Of a stretch of 64,000 nucleotides of DNA, positions 53,450 through 60,590 are shown in pieces. The notes beneath the pieces were generated by a model that had not been told where the DNA came from, searched no databases, and worked only from the letters and a program-made list of their open reading frames with translations. The stretch is from Sutcliffiella halmapala (GTDB lineage Bacteria; Bacillota; Bacilli; Bacillales; Bacillaceae_I): the NCBI RefSeq assembly GCF_002019665.1, contig NZ_KV917375.1, positions 876,001 through 940,000 on the forward strand, in the 5' to 3' direction. The translations under genes and the position numbers were made by a program. The stretch's first letter is position 1. Every line of letters begins with the position of its first letter.

Positions 53450-53483
53450 TGTTAGGGGGTCAAAGCCATTGGAGGCGACGAAC

Positions 53484-53735
53484 ATGAATCACTATGATAA
53501 AGACATTGTTGAAATGAAGGGTGATATTAAAACCCTTCAAAAAGAAATGGTTGAAGTGAAAAGCAAAGGTTTTATACATGATGAGCAAATCAACTCCATT
53601 AATCGTTCTCTAGATAAGATAGAAGACAATACGAGATGGATTAGACGGACCATCACAGGAGCTCTTATTACAGCGATTTGCACCGGAATAATCGGTGGGG
53701 CAATCGCTATTTTTTATGCCGTTTTACAACAATAA
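53484..53735 (+). CDS. xhlA: XhlA-like lysis accessory protein
   Basis: This 83-aa protein starts at ATG 53484 after GGAGGCGACGAAC. A helical first half (VEMKGDIKTLQKEMVEVKSK) precedes one C-terminal membrane span (ALITAICTGIIGGAIAIFYA). The whole fits XhlA (haemolysin XhlA family), which works with the holin and endolysin. It overlaps the holin region in frame only upstream of the holin start. Confidence 0.82.
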   Translation: MNHYDKDIVEMKGDIKTLQKEMVEVKSKGFIHDEQINSINRSLDKIEDNTRWIRRTITGALITAICTGIIGGAIAIFYAVLQQ

Positions 53736-53748
53736 AGGAGGAAAAAAT

Positions 53749-54033
53749 ATGAAAAACTTTGACAAAGGTACTGTCATTCGGACGGTGCTTCTTTTTATTG
53801 CGCTAATTAACCAAACATTAATCATGGTAGGCAAGCCTGTGCTCCCAATTGAGGATGGACAAGTCACAAGCCTTATAGAAGCCGCATACTATATAGTGTC
53901 CCTACTCTTTACTATTGTTACTGCATTGATCGCCTGGTTTAAAAATAACTATATTACATCAAAAGGCGATCAGCAGAAGGAAGCTCTACAAGCACAAGGC
54001 TTATTAAAAACTAAAAGTAAGAGCCTAAAATAG
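53749..54033 (+). CDS. SPP1-family holin
   Basis: A 94-aa protein with two membrane spans (TVIRTVLLFIALINQTLIMV and IEAAYYIVSLLFTIVTALIA) linked by a short loop, then a basic tail. This is the SPP1/Phage_holin_5-like fold. AAAGGAGG precedes ATG 53749. It should permeabilise the membrane so the endolysin can act. Confidence 0.85.
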   Translation: MKNFDKGTVIRTVLLFIALINQTLIMVGKPVLPIEDGQVTSLIEAAYYIVSLLFTIVTALIAWFKNNYITSKGDQQKEALQAQGLLKTKSKSLK

Positions 54034-54050
54034 AAAGGTGGACAAGACTT

Positions 54051-54902
54051 ATGAAGATAGTCATTGATGCAGGGCATGGTCCACAAACAGCCGGGAAAAG
54101 GTCTCCAGATAACACCATGCTCGAATTTCATTTTAATAGTGTAGTAGCTAGTTATGTTACCCAAGAGTTATTGACCTATGAAAATGTGCAAGTGCTGCAT
54201 ACGCATGAGAGTAATCGTGACGTTCCATTAACGGAGCGTACGAATAAGGCTAATGCCTGGAACGCTGATGTGTTAGTTTCCATCCACGCGAACGCCTATG
54301 GCAGTGGTGGGTTTAATAACGTAAGAGGGATTGAGACGTTTAGCTGGAACGGTAACTCACCAAATGGGGATAGACTTGCAGCAGAGATCCAGAAACAAAT
54401 GATGTCTTTTACCAAACATCCTAAAAACAGAGGTCACAAAAGAGCTGATTTCCACATGCTTCGGGAATTTAATCGCGCAGCAGCCTTGGTCGAATGTGGC
54501 TTCATGACAAATCAGGAGGATCTAGCATTACTAAAGTCAGATGCATACCGAAGAACATGCGCTCGTGCTATTGTGGCTGGCATAGTTGCTTACGGTAATT
54601 TAAAAAAGAAACCAATTACAATACCGGTACCACCTAAACCTGTACCACCAAAGGAGGAACCATTTATGTTAAATCAAGCTATTGTAATCAACTCATTTGC
54701 TGATTACCCAAATGCAGAAGCATTAGCCAACCGTTTAAATTGTCCAATCTTCACTCGTAACGTAGCATGGGGCAAGCAAGTAGCCAAAGAATTATTTGTA
54801 GTCGGAGGAACAACCGATGATTTAAAGGCAGATAAATTTGTAGTTTTGTCTGGAAGAGATCGCTTCGAGACTGCAGCCAATGTTAAAAATTATTTAGGGT
54901 AA
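54051..54902 (+). CDS. N-acetylmuramoyl-L-alanine amidase (endolysin)
   Basis: A 283-aa two-domain lysin. The N-terminal Amidase_3 domain (about residues 1-175) carries DAGHGPQTAG (Zn ligand His about 9), an Asp/Glu-rich core, and VSIHANAYG (His about 80) with ALVECGFMTN (Glu about 147). A proline-rich linker (about 187-203, TIPVPPKPVPPKEEP) leads to the C-terminal cell-wall-binding region (about 206-283), which includes a CW-binding repeat 2-like GRDRFETAANV. ATG 54051 follows AAAGGTGG. A second, internal initiation site is encoded in the linker. Confidence 0.92.
   Translation: MKIVIDAGHGPQTAGKRSPDNTMLEFHFNSVVASYVTQELLTYENVQVLHTHESNRDVPLTERTNKANAWNADVLVSIHANAYGSGGFNNVRGIETFSWNGNSPNGDRLAAEIQKQMMSFTKHPKNRGHKRADFHMLREFNRAAALVECGFMTNQEDLALLKSDAYRRTCARAIVAGIVAYGNLKKKPITIPVPPKPVPPKEEPFMLNQAIVINSFADYPNAEALANRLNCPIFTRNVAWGKQVAKELFVVGGTTDDLKADKFVVLSGRDRFETAANVKNYLG
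54666..54902 (+). CDS. probable internal start: free cell-wall-binding domain
   Basis: AAGGAGG (54651-54657) lies 8 nt before ATG 54666, in frame with the endolysin. The Shine-Dalgarno is stronger than that of the full gene. It would yield a 78-aa binding-domain-only product. Endolysins such as enterococcal Lys170 and clostridial CTP1L assemble with extra binding domains made in this way. Confidence 0.65.
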   Translation: MLNQAIVINSFADYPNAEALANRLNCPIFTRNVAWGKQVAKELFVVGGTTDDLKADKFVVLSGRDRFETAANVKNYLG

Positions 54903-54991
54903 GAAATGTAGAAAATTGTAATTTGTAGGAAGGTTTTTCCTCTGATTAGTAGAAGTATTTCCTTATAAAATCTAATTAGAGGAGTGAGTAA

Positions 54992-55165
54992 ATGAAGATT
55001 CAATGCGGATATTGTCACAAACCATTGCAAGAGACAGATTATCTGGTTATGGACACTTTCAATGGATTAAAACACGTAAGCTGTTACACTGGGATTTTAG
55101 CGATAAAAGATAAAGGTCCATTTTGGTATTTGAAAAATAAGTATTATTTTTTAAATGATTTATAA
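54992..55165 (+). CDS. 57-aa small zinc-ribbon-like protein
   Basis: ATG 54992 follows AGAGGAG. CGYCHKPL (CxxC) and a later HVSCY leave three Cys and a His as possible metal ligands. The rest is aromatic. It is followed by a terminator hairpin. It is downstream of lysis, in the accessory end. Function unknown. Confidence 0.5.
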   Translation: MKIQCGYCHKPLQETDYLVMDTFNGLKHVSCYTGILAIKDKGPFWYLKNKYYFLNDL

Positions 55166-55171
55166 AAAAAG

Positions 55172-55192
55172 AGCCCTCAAAATATGAGGGCT
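55172..55192. terminator. bidirectional terminator
   Basis: AGCCCTC and GAGGGCT arms, preceded by seven A's (T-run on the minus strand). It ends both the 54992 gene and the leftward 56338-55240 operon. Confidence 0.75.
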
Positions 55193-55239
55193 TATTAATA
55201 GTTATTACATTATCATGGTTATCTTTTAGTTGTTTTAAT

Positions 55240-55425
55240 TTAACTATTTGACCTTTTTTGGAATTTGAAGACTTCCAAATACAGCATAGGAAAAACCATT
55301 AGTACGAATATTACGAAACTAATTATATGTCCTAAAATATTTTTGTCAGTGGCTACGTATTTAGAAAGAATATAGACTACGGTAGTTGCGATTGCAAAAT
55401 AAATAAGATACCTTAGATACTTCAA
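55240..55425 (-). CDS. 61-aa membrane protein, possible immunity partner
   Basis: A small protein with two predicted membrane spans (YLRYLIYFAIATTVVYIL and GHIISFVIFVLMVFPMLYLE). It lies 16 nt downstream of the 298-aa secreted protein gene on the same strand, so the two form an operon. The size and pattern fit an immunity-type partner, but no family match is claimed. Confidence 0.5.
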   Translation of the reverse strand: MKYLRYLIYFAIATTVVYILSKYVATDKNILGHIISFVIFVLMVFPMLYLEVFKFQKRSNS

Positions 55426-55441
55426 CTTGATTTCCCCTTCA

Positions 55442-56338
55442 TTATTTAGTTATATCTATCCAATCATTATTCGGGTACCAATCTAGTAAGTCAATAGAAT
55501 GAGCAATACCATAACCAAAATCAAGGTAATTAAGGGCGAAAGTTACAGCACTGCTCATAACAGTAGCAATAGCTACACCTCTTACTTGTTTAATTTGTAA
55601 TTTTAAGGCGGCTGCTGTAGCTACTCTTGATAATTCTTTATGTGCTACATTTTTTCCTTTCTTTTTTATAAAATTCTTAATAGCAGAAAATCCGCCACCA
55701 ACAACTCCACCAACAAGAGTATTAATTGCGGCAGCAGTAAAATAAACACCAACTCTAACTTTCCCTTTTTTCTGGTTAGAAGCATGTACTTTTTCTGCCC
55801 CAAAAACAAATTTGTTAATACTTGTAAATACAACGCTGCTTTCTGATTCAACTTTTTCTATATAATTCTCAATTAATTCCTCTTGGGCAGCTTCAAGATC
55901 GCTGAATGTTTCTGATGAACTATCAAACAAGTTTATTAGGGATTCTTCTAATAATTCAACCTCTTCAGTACCGGAAGTGGCTGCTACTTCTTGAATAATC
56001 TTTAAAAAAGTTTCTTTTTCATCATCATCCATATTGAAAATATCCAAATTTTCTACAGCAGCTTCGAAATCAAAGTCATCACGTAATATTTCTTCATTAA
56101 ACTCATCGAAACCCTCTTCTACATTAATTCCTAATTCTATAAGTTCACTTTCGGTCAATCTTTCAAACTCTGTAATAGTAATTCCGTCTAACTGAGATTC
56201 CCCACCAAAGAAATGAGAATCAAAATCTTCTGTAGGATTAGATGAATTTGCAAGAGCAAAAAAGGGTTGTCCAATTGTAGAAAATAGAAAGATAAAAATA
56301 GTAAAAATAATTATTTTTGGTGCAAGTTTGTTTTTCAT
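55442..56338 (-). CDS. secreted protein with hydrophobic C-terminal region
   Basis: A 298-aa protein with a signal peptide (about residues 1-30, ending FALA). The next 150 residues are very acidic (EEGFDEFNEEILRDDFDFEA). From about 190 it becomes basic then strongly hydrophobic and glycine-rich (RVGVYFTAAAINTLVGGVVG, then ATVMSSAVTFALNYLDFGYG). A secreted acidic pro-region joined to a hydrophobic, cationic C-terminal part is like SdpC-type toxin precursors, and the 61-aa membrane gene follows it. This is a structural resemblance only; a surface role unrelated to toxicity is equally possible. Confidence 0.5.
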   Translation of the reverse strand: MKNKLAPKIIIFTIFIFLFSTIGQPFFALANSSNPTEDFDSHFFGGESQLDGITITEFERLTESELIELGINVEEGFDEFNEEILRDDFDFEAAVENLDIFNMDDDEKETFLKIIQEVAATSGTEEVELLEESLINLFDSSSETFSDLEAAQEELIENYIEKVESESSVVFTSINKFVFGAEKVHASNQKKGKVRVGVYFTAAAINTLVGGVVGGGFSAIKNFIKKKGKNVAHKELSRVATAAALKLQIKQVRGVAIATVMSSAVTFALNYLDFGYGIAHSIDLLDWYPNNDWIDITK

Positions 56339-57015
56339 ATTATTATTCCTCTCTATAATTGTTTTTTTAATCCGAATTATCTTCGCTTTGGAAATATACT
56401 ATTATTTATTGATTATGTAACTTTAGGAAAATATTAGTATATTTATTTAAAGTATAAGTACAAATCCCTTTATAAAGTTTCTTCCTCCTTAAAATAGTTA
56501 ATTTAACCTAGGCAAAAAGCTCTTTTTTATAACATTTTATTCCTTATTTGTTAATTAACAATTAGTAGACTACCATATAATTGAATACTTTAGCATTGAA
56601 TATTCCTAGAAGAATATAATTATTTTGAACTATTATTAAAAATAATCAACGTACAGCAAAAGTAAGGCAGTATCAGTGTTGCATTTCCCTCCATTTCATT
56701 TGAATGCCCGAGCAAATGGACAGAATGAACATGTTCTAGTTTAAGATTTACGTAATGCTGGGTATCCAACATTTCATAGATAACTACAATGGTACAGCAG
56801 CACAAAACACCCAATTACTAAAAAAGTTACGTTGGTACAAATAAGCCCTTCTTGATCGAGAGGGGTATTTGTCTATCTTAATCTATTGTGGAATTGATTC
56901 AAATTCTTCTATTGGTAAAATGGTATTAATGTTATATAATTACATAGATAAATTGGACTAAAAACGATTTTTATAGATTAGATATTGATAAAAACCTAGA
57001 GGAAGGAGATATATT
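56339..57015. other. AT-rich intergenic region without a supported gene
   Basis: Six hundred and seventy-seven bases, very AT-rich, between the leftward secreted-protein operon and the rightward 57016 gene. I see no ORF with a convincing Shine-Dalgarno. An imperfect inverted repeat (ACAAATA/ATTTGT with inner CCCTT/AGAGGGG pairing, 56837-56872) looks like an attenuator. The rest may hold divergent promoters, but no clear -35/-10 pair stands out. Confidence 0.4.
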
Positions 57016-57711
57016 TTGGAAATTTATTGTGATGAAAGTAGGCCGGAAGCTTTTGCGAGGGCTCAAAATAGAAATATGGATATAAATCAAGATAAATATA
57101 TGCTAATAGGTGGCGTTTGGTTGCCAGATGAAGATAGAGAGAGATTTAAAAAACTGATAAAAAAATTAAAGAAGAAACATGATGTAAACGGCGAGATAAA
57201 ATGGAAAAATGTATCACCTTCTAAATTGGAGTTTTATTTAGAACTTATCGATTTATTTTTCGATAATTATTCTATTCGATTTAGATGTATTGTAGTCGAC
57301 AGCCGAAAGGTTAATTTTGAAAAATATCATAACAATGATAATGAATTAGGGTTCTATAAATTTTATTATCAATTATTACTTCATTGGTTAGAGCCAGGCA
57401 GTAATTATAAAATATTTTTAGACTATAAAAGAAATAAGGATATGGATAGATTGCCTGCATTAAAAAGAAGTCTTATTAGAAATAGTAGTGCTTACATCGA
57501 AAATGTACAGGCTATTGATTCTAATAATTCTTTATTAATACAAGTTGCAGATGTATTAATAGGTGCGGTTGGATATCAATTCCACGGTTATTGTACTAGC
57601 GAATCAAAGTTATCTGTAATTAGTAGGGTTGAATCATATATTGGACATCCAATACAAGGGACTTATCAATCTGAAAGAAAATTTAATATTTTTGAGATAA
57701 ATTTATTATGA
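57016..57711 (+). CDS. DUF3800-family protein (RNase H-like fold)
   Basis: A 231-aa protein. TTG 57016 has AAGGAG about 9 nt upstream. The family pattern is clear: EIYCDESRPE at the N terminus (Asp about 5, Glu about 6), YMLIGGVWLPDE, YKIFLDYKRN near 135, and LLIQVADVLIGAVGYQFHG near 173-191. DUF3800 proteins have an RNase H-like fold with acidic residues at these places and often occur near defence genes. It overlaps the next ORF by 4 nt (ATGA). No nuclease activity has been shown in general for the family. Confidence 0.75.
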   Translation: MEIYCDESRPEAFARAQNRNMDINQDKYMLIGGVWLPDEDRERFKKLIKKLKKKHDVNGEIKWKNVSPSKLEFYLELIDLFFDNYSIRFRCIVVDSRKVNFEKYHNNDNELGFYKFYYQLLLHWLEPGSNYKIFLDYKRNKDMDRLPALKRSLIRNSSAYIENVQAIDSNNSLLIQVADVLIGAVGYQFHGYCTSESKLSVISRVESYIGHPIQGTYQSERKFNIFEINLL

Positions 57712-58172
57712 CTATTAACGCTAATGTTTCTCTATATTCCGAATTATTAATTTTGGGTGGGGAATCGGATTATAGAGGAATTTACCATAAAGAATATTGT
57801 AATGTAGATATTTATACTCACGATGGATTTAAAGTGAGTTTTCCTCCGAATCAATTTGATCATGCTTTTTTTAAGAATCAATCTAGAAGAAAAAAAGATA
57901 AAAGTATTTTTTGCGCTGATAGATCGAAAAGAATATTATGGATAAAAAAAGTATTGTCAGATGCATCATTAACTTATTACGCTGGATGGGATTCGAAAAA
58001 GAGAAAATATGATCAAGATAGAAGAGTAACACTCATTACACCGGATAATTATGTTGTTGTGCTTCGTATTAAAAGCAGACAAGCAATGACTGCGAGTTTT
58101 GTTACGGCATATCTAATAGATGATCCCGATGTAGAAAGAAAAATTAAAAGTAGTCCGTTATGGGTGTTATAA
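57708..58172 (+). CDS. BECR/PBECR-like predicted RNase, partner of DUF3800
   Basis: A 154-aa basic protein translationally coupled to the DUF3800 gene (ATGA overlap). The C-terminal 70 residues (DASLTYYAGWDSKKRKYDQD, then RRVTLITPDNYVVVLRIKSR, then FVTAYLIDD) resemble the barnase-EndoU-colicin E5/D-RelE-like nucleases found in phages, which end with a characteristic F-[IV]-T-A-Y strand. The N-terminal half is unassigned. The fold assignment is an inference; a toxin or DNA/RNA-cutting effector would fit. Confidence 0.5.
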   Translation: MTINANVSLYSELLILGGESDYRGIYHKEYCNVDIYTHDGFKVSFPPNQFDHAFFKNQSRRKKDKSIFCADRSKRILWIKKVLSDASLTYYAGWDSKKRKYDQDRRVTLITPDNYVVVLRIKSRQAMTASFVTAYLIDDPDVERKIKSSPLWVL

Positions 58173-58196
58173 AACTTAACTAAAAGGTAATAATGG

Positions 58197-58225
58197 TTGA
58201 CAAAAGGTAATTTTAAGTTTATATT
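58197..58225 (+). promoter_or_regulatory. strong sigma-A promoter
   Basis: TTGACA (58197-58202) and TATATT (58220-58225) with exactly 17 bp between them. The repeat AAAAGGTAAT occurs at 58182-58191 and again at 58202-58211, around the -35, suggesting regulation. No gene with a Shine-Dalgarno follows. Confidence 0.7.
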
Positions 58226-58231
58226 ATGCAT

Positions 58232-58336
58232 ATAATAACATTGTCCTTTACTTACAGTCTAGGATCTACAAAGGTTTCTATCGCTGAACCCGTAATCAGC
58301 GTAACAAAAGACGCTCTTTAACAAGAGGGTCTTTTT
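58232..58336 (+). ncRNA. candidate small RNA of about 105 nt
   Basis: It runs from the expected start downstream of the TTGACA/TATATT promoter to a rho-independent terminator (AAAAGACgCTCTT and AAGAGgGTCTTTTT, 58306-58336). A first hairpin (CGCTGA-N8-TCAGCG, 58282-58301) precedes it. A 31-codon ORF beginning ATG 58229 exists but starts at the transcription start and lacks a Shine-Dalgarno. A short independent transcript is the simplest reading. Confidence 0.55.
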
Positions 58337-58526
58337 GTTTTATTATAATTTGTCTGTTATGTTATTTGCTGGGGATATACTAAAATAAGTAACGCCTCTC
58401 ACGTGAGAAGGGTTTTCCTATATAACACCTAAGTCTTTTTATACTCCCACGGTTTATCACCCATTGTACGCCATTCCTCACCGTTAGTAATACATAATAA
58501 AATCCACGTTATCCTCCTATAAAATA

Positions 58527-58551
58527 AAGAGCCTCCATTAAGGAAGCTCTT
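58527..58551 (-). terminator. terminator of the M23 peptidase gene
   Basis: AAGAGC and GCTCTT arms with inner TCC/GGA pairing; on the minus strand a T-rich tract follows. It lies just beyond the 3' end of the leftward gene. Confidence 0.7.
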
Positions 58552-58561
58552 ACTTGTGTAT

Positions 58562-59923
58562 TTAATTTGGTACTATATATTGTGGGAAATCTTGATAAAG
58601 AACTATCCACATTCCGTTGCTAGTCTCCCCTAATTTCCTCACACTAGTTCCTTTTGGAATAAGATGTGCTTTATACGCATTATCTACTGTGGATCTATGA
58701 TAGCCTTGTGTATCTTTTGTTATTGTAATATTTACAGGTGAAATAGTATTTACTTGGTTAGCAGCAGTCCATCCGTAATCAGTAGTTCCTCTTTTTATAT
58801 GAAAATATAATGTTCCATTAACCCATTGTTGCTTATTGACAACCATATACCATTGATCGTATTTATTTAATGCTTCGATATATTTTGCTGGGTCATTACC
58901 TGCTTCTCTGTAAAGCCCCCATTGTGGGTTTGTTACGTGAATTGCATGGTAAATAGGTTCTACCCCCGTATTTTTAGGTGGAGGGTTCTTTAAAATCCAT
59001 TGTGGGAAGTTATTATAGTTAACTAAATACATAGTGCTGTTTTCTCTTATTATTCTAACTTCTGCATCAGCTGGTATAGTATGAACTTTATATCTATCAT
59101 CTACAATTGCTCTATCATATCCTTGTGATTCGTGCTGTACAGTATGCCAGACAGGAGTAATAGTACTTACTTGACTAGCCGCAGTCCATCCATAGTCAGT
59201 TGTACCTCTAATTATATGATAAAACAAAGTACCGTTAACCCATTGTTGTTTATTAACAACCATGTACCATTGGTCATAATTTTTTAAAGACTCAATATAT
59301 TTACTTGAATCGTTTCCTGCTTCTCTGTAAAGCCCCCATTGTGGGTTTGTAACTTGAATTACATGATATATAGACTCAGGATTAGTATTTTTGGGAGGAG
59401 TAGGTGATAAATCTTTTCCAAAGTAATCATAAGGATTTATTGCAACTCCACTATTTCTATTTCCTTTAAATAATTCAAAGTGTAAATGGATTCCGGTAGC
59501 TCCAGTAACTCTTCCGGAATTCCCCATCTCGCCGATTTTTTGCCCCTGTGTTACACGTTGACCTACTGTAACATTAATAGAATCATAGAGATGAGCATAT
59601 ACGGATTCATAAGCTTGTCCATTTATTTCGTGTTGGATATATACGACATTTCCTAACCCGCCGTTACAATAATCTGTTCTTGGTCCACAACCTCCAGAAG
59701 CTCTAGTTACTATACCAGATGCACTTGCCTTGATAGTTGAACGAATTGGTTCTTTATAAATATCAATTCCTCTATGAGCTGGAGGATTGAATCCTTGAGT
59801 AAGTGTACCCTCTGCAGGAACGATAAAAGTGGCAGCTGCCAAAGATACATTTGGAAAAAAACTGATAAAGGTAAATGTGATAAAGCTAAATACTACAATA
59901 AACCTCATTTTCTTGAAAAACAA
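58562..59923 (-). CDS. secreted M23 (LytM-type) endopeptidase with tandem repeat domains
   Basis: A 453-aa protein with a signal peptide (about residues 1-30, ending SLAAA). The M23 domain (about 32-165) has AHRGIDIYKE (Zn ligands His about 50, Asp about 54) and GIHLHFELF (HxH about 146-148), so it should cut peptidoglycan cross-links. Two copies of a ~130-residue repeat follow (about 185-315 and 325-453), each beginning NPQWGLYREAGND and containing DYGWTAA. The repeats resemble wall-binding modules. TTG 59923 follows AGGGGGA. It is a lysogenic-conversion gene rather than the phage lysin, which is at 54051. Confidence 0.82.
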   Translation of the reverse strand: MFFKKMRFIVVFSFITFTFISFFPNVSLAAATFIVPAEGTLTQGFNPPAHRGIDIYKEPIRSTIKASASGIVTRASGGCGPRTDYCNGGLGNVVYIQHEINGQAYESVYAHLYDSINVTVGQRVTQGQKIGEMGNSGRVTGATGIHLHFELFKGNRNSGVAINPYDYFGKDLSPTPPKNTNPESIYHVIQVTNPQWGLYREAGNDSSKYIESLKNYDQWYMVVNKQQWVNGTLFYHIIRGTTDYGWTAASQVSTITPVWHTVQHESQGYDRAIVDDRYKVHTIPADAEVRIIRENSTMYLVNYNNFPQWILKNPPPKNTGVEPIYHAIHVTNPQWGLYREAGNDPAKYIEALNKYDQWYMVVNKQQWVNGTLYFHIKRGTTDYGWTAANQVNTISPVNITITKDTQGYHRSTVDNAYKAHLIPKGTSVRKLGETSNGMWIVLYQDFPQYIVPN

Positions 59924-60125
59924 CTTAATTTCCCCCTACTAAATTATTATTTTGCAAAAATAGCACTTTTTGATATTAACACGAAATATTACAAATATTT
60001 TAAAAAAATTACAAAATAGGTAGAAAGTATTACTTGATTTTTTTTATGAAATTAAAATATGACGAATTGAAAATAGTTTTAGACCTTAGGTTTATCCAAT
60101 GTTAATCTGTTTTTTTTAGATATCC

Positions 60126-60323
60126 CTATTCGATTTGATTTCCCCATAAATTCTCCACAGTTTCGCTTAACACCCTCGCAATCCGAATAGCCGATGGCAA
60201 AGAAGGCATAGATTCCCCCCTAACAATTTGACTATATGCTCCTTTTGTAAGCTTGGCTTTTTCAGCAACAAAAGATTGTTTGATACCTGTCTCATTGTGG
60301 ATCTTCTTTAATTTAGTTTCCAT
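60126..60323 (-). CDS. XRE-family HTH regulator
   Basis: A 65-aa protein: LKKIHNETGIKQSFVAEKAK then LTKGAYSQIVRGESMPSLPS form a single HTH domain. It is divergent from the FtsK-like gene. The intergenic region carries inverted repeats (GTTTGTCCT/AGGACAAAC), so it likely controls the cassette to its right. GAGGTGATAA is its Shine-Dalgarno. Confidence 0.72.
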   Translation of the reverse strand: METKLKKIHNETGIKQSFVAEKAKLTKGAYSQIVRGESMPSLPSAIRIARVLSETVENLWGNQIE

Positions 60324-60362
60324 TCATTATCACCTCACATTTTAAAGTTCTATAAAAATAAT

Positions 60363-60397
60363 GTTTGTCCTCTAAACTTTTTTGTATTAGGACAAAC
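60363..60397. promoter_or_regulatory. operator-like inverted repeat
   Basis: GTTTGTCCT (60363-60371) and AGGACAAAC (60389-60397) are perfect 9-bp arms 17 bp apart, between the divergent XRE and FtsK-like genes. Confidence 0.5.
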
Positions 60398-60442
60398 CTC
60401 ACTTTTCATACCCTTTACTATTCAGCAAAATATTCGCTGCAG

Positions 60443-60454
60443 TATACGTATACA
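60443..60454. promoter_or_regulatory. palindrome upstream of the FtsK cassette
   Basis: GTATACGTATAC is a perfect 12-bp palindrome; a related CTGTATATGTATAG follows about 20 bp later (60474-60487). They may be regulator sites or, given the cassette's plasmid-like genes, recognition sites for it. Confidence 0.4.
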
Positions 60455-60590
60455 GAGGTCGCTTGAAATGACTGTATATGTATAGTGATACGACAGATGA
60501 AAATCCAGTTATATCAACATGCAAACCCTCTGTATTGTTGTCGTTTATCATGCAACTATTTATTACTAAATAATAAAAAGGGGTGAAGAA

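Noticed and set aside
56620-56814. 64-codon minus-strand ORF in the AT-rich gap
   Set aside because: No Shine-Dalgarno, unusual Cys-rich composition, and an isolated position; probably chance.
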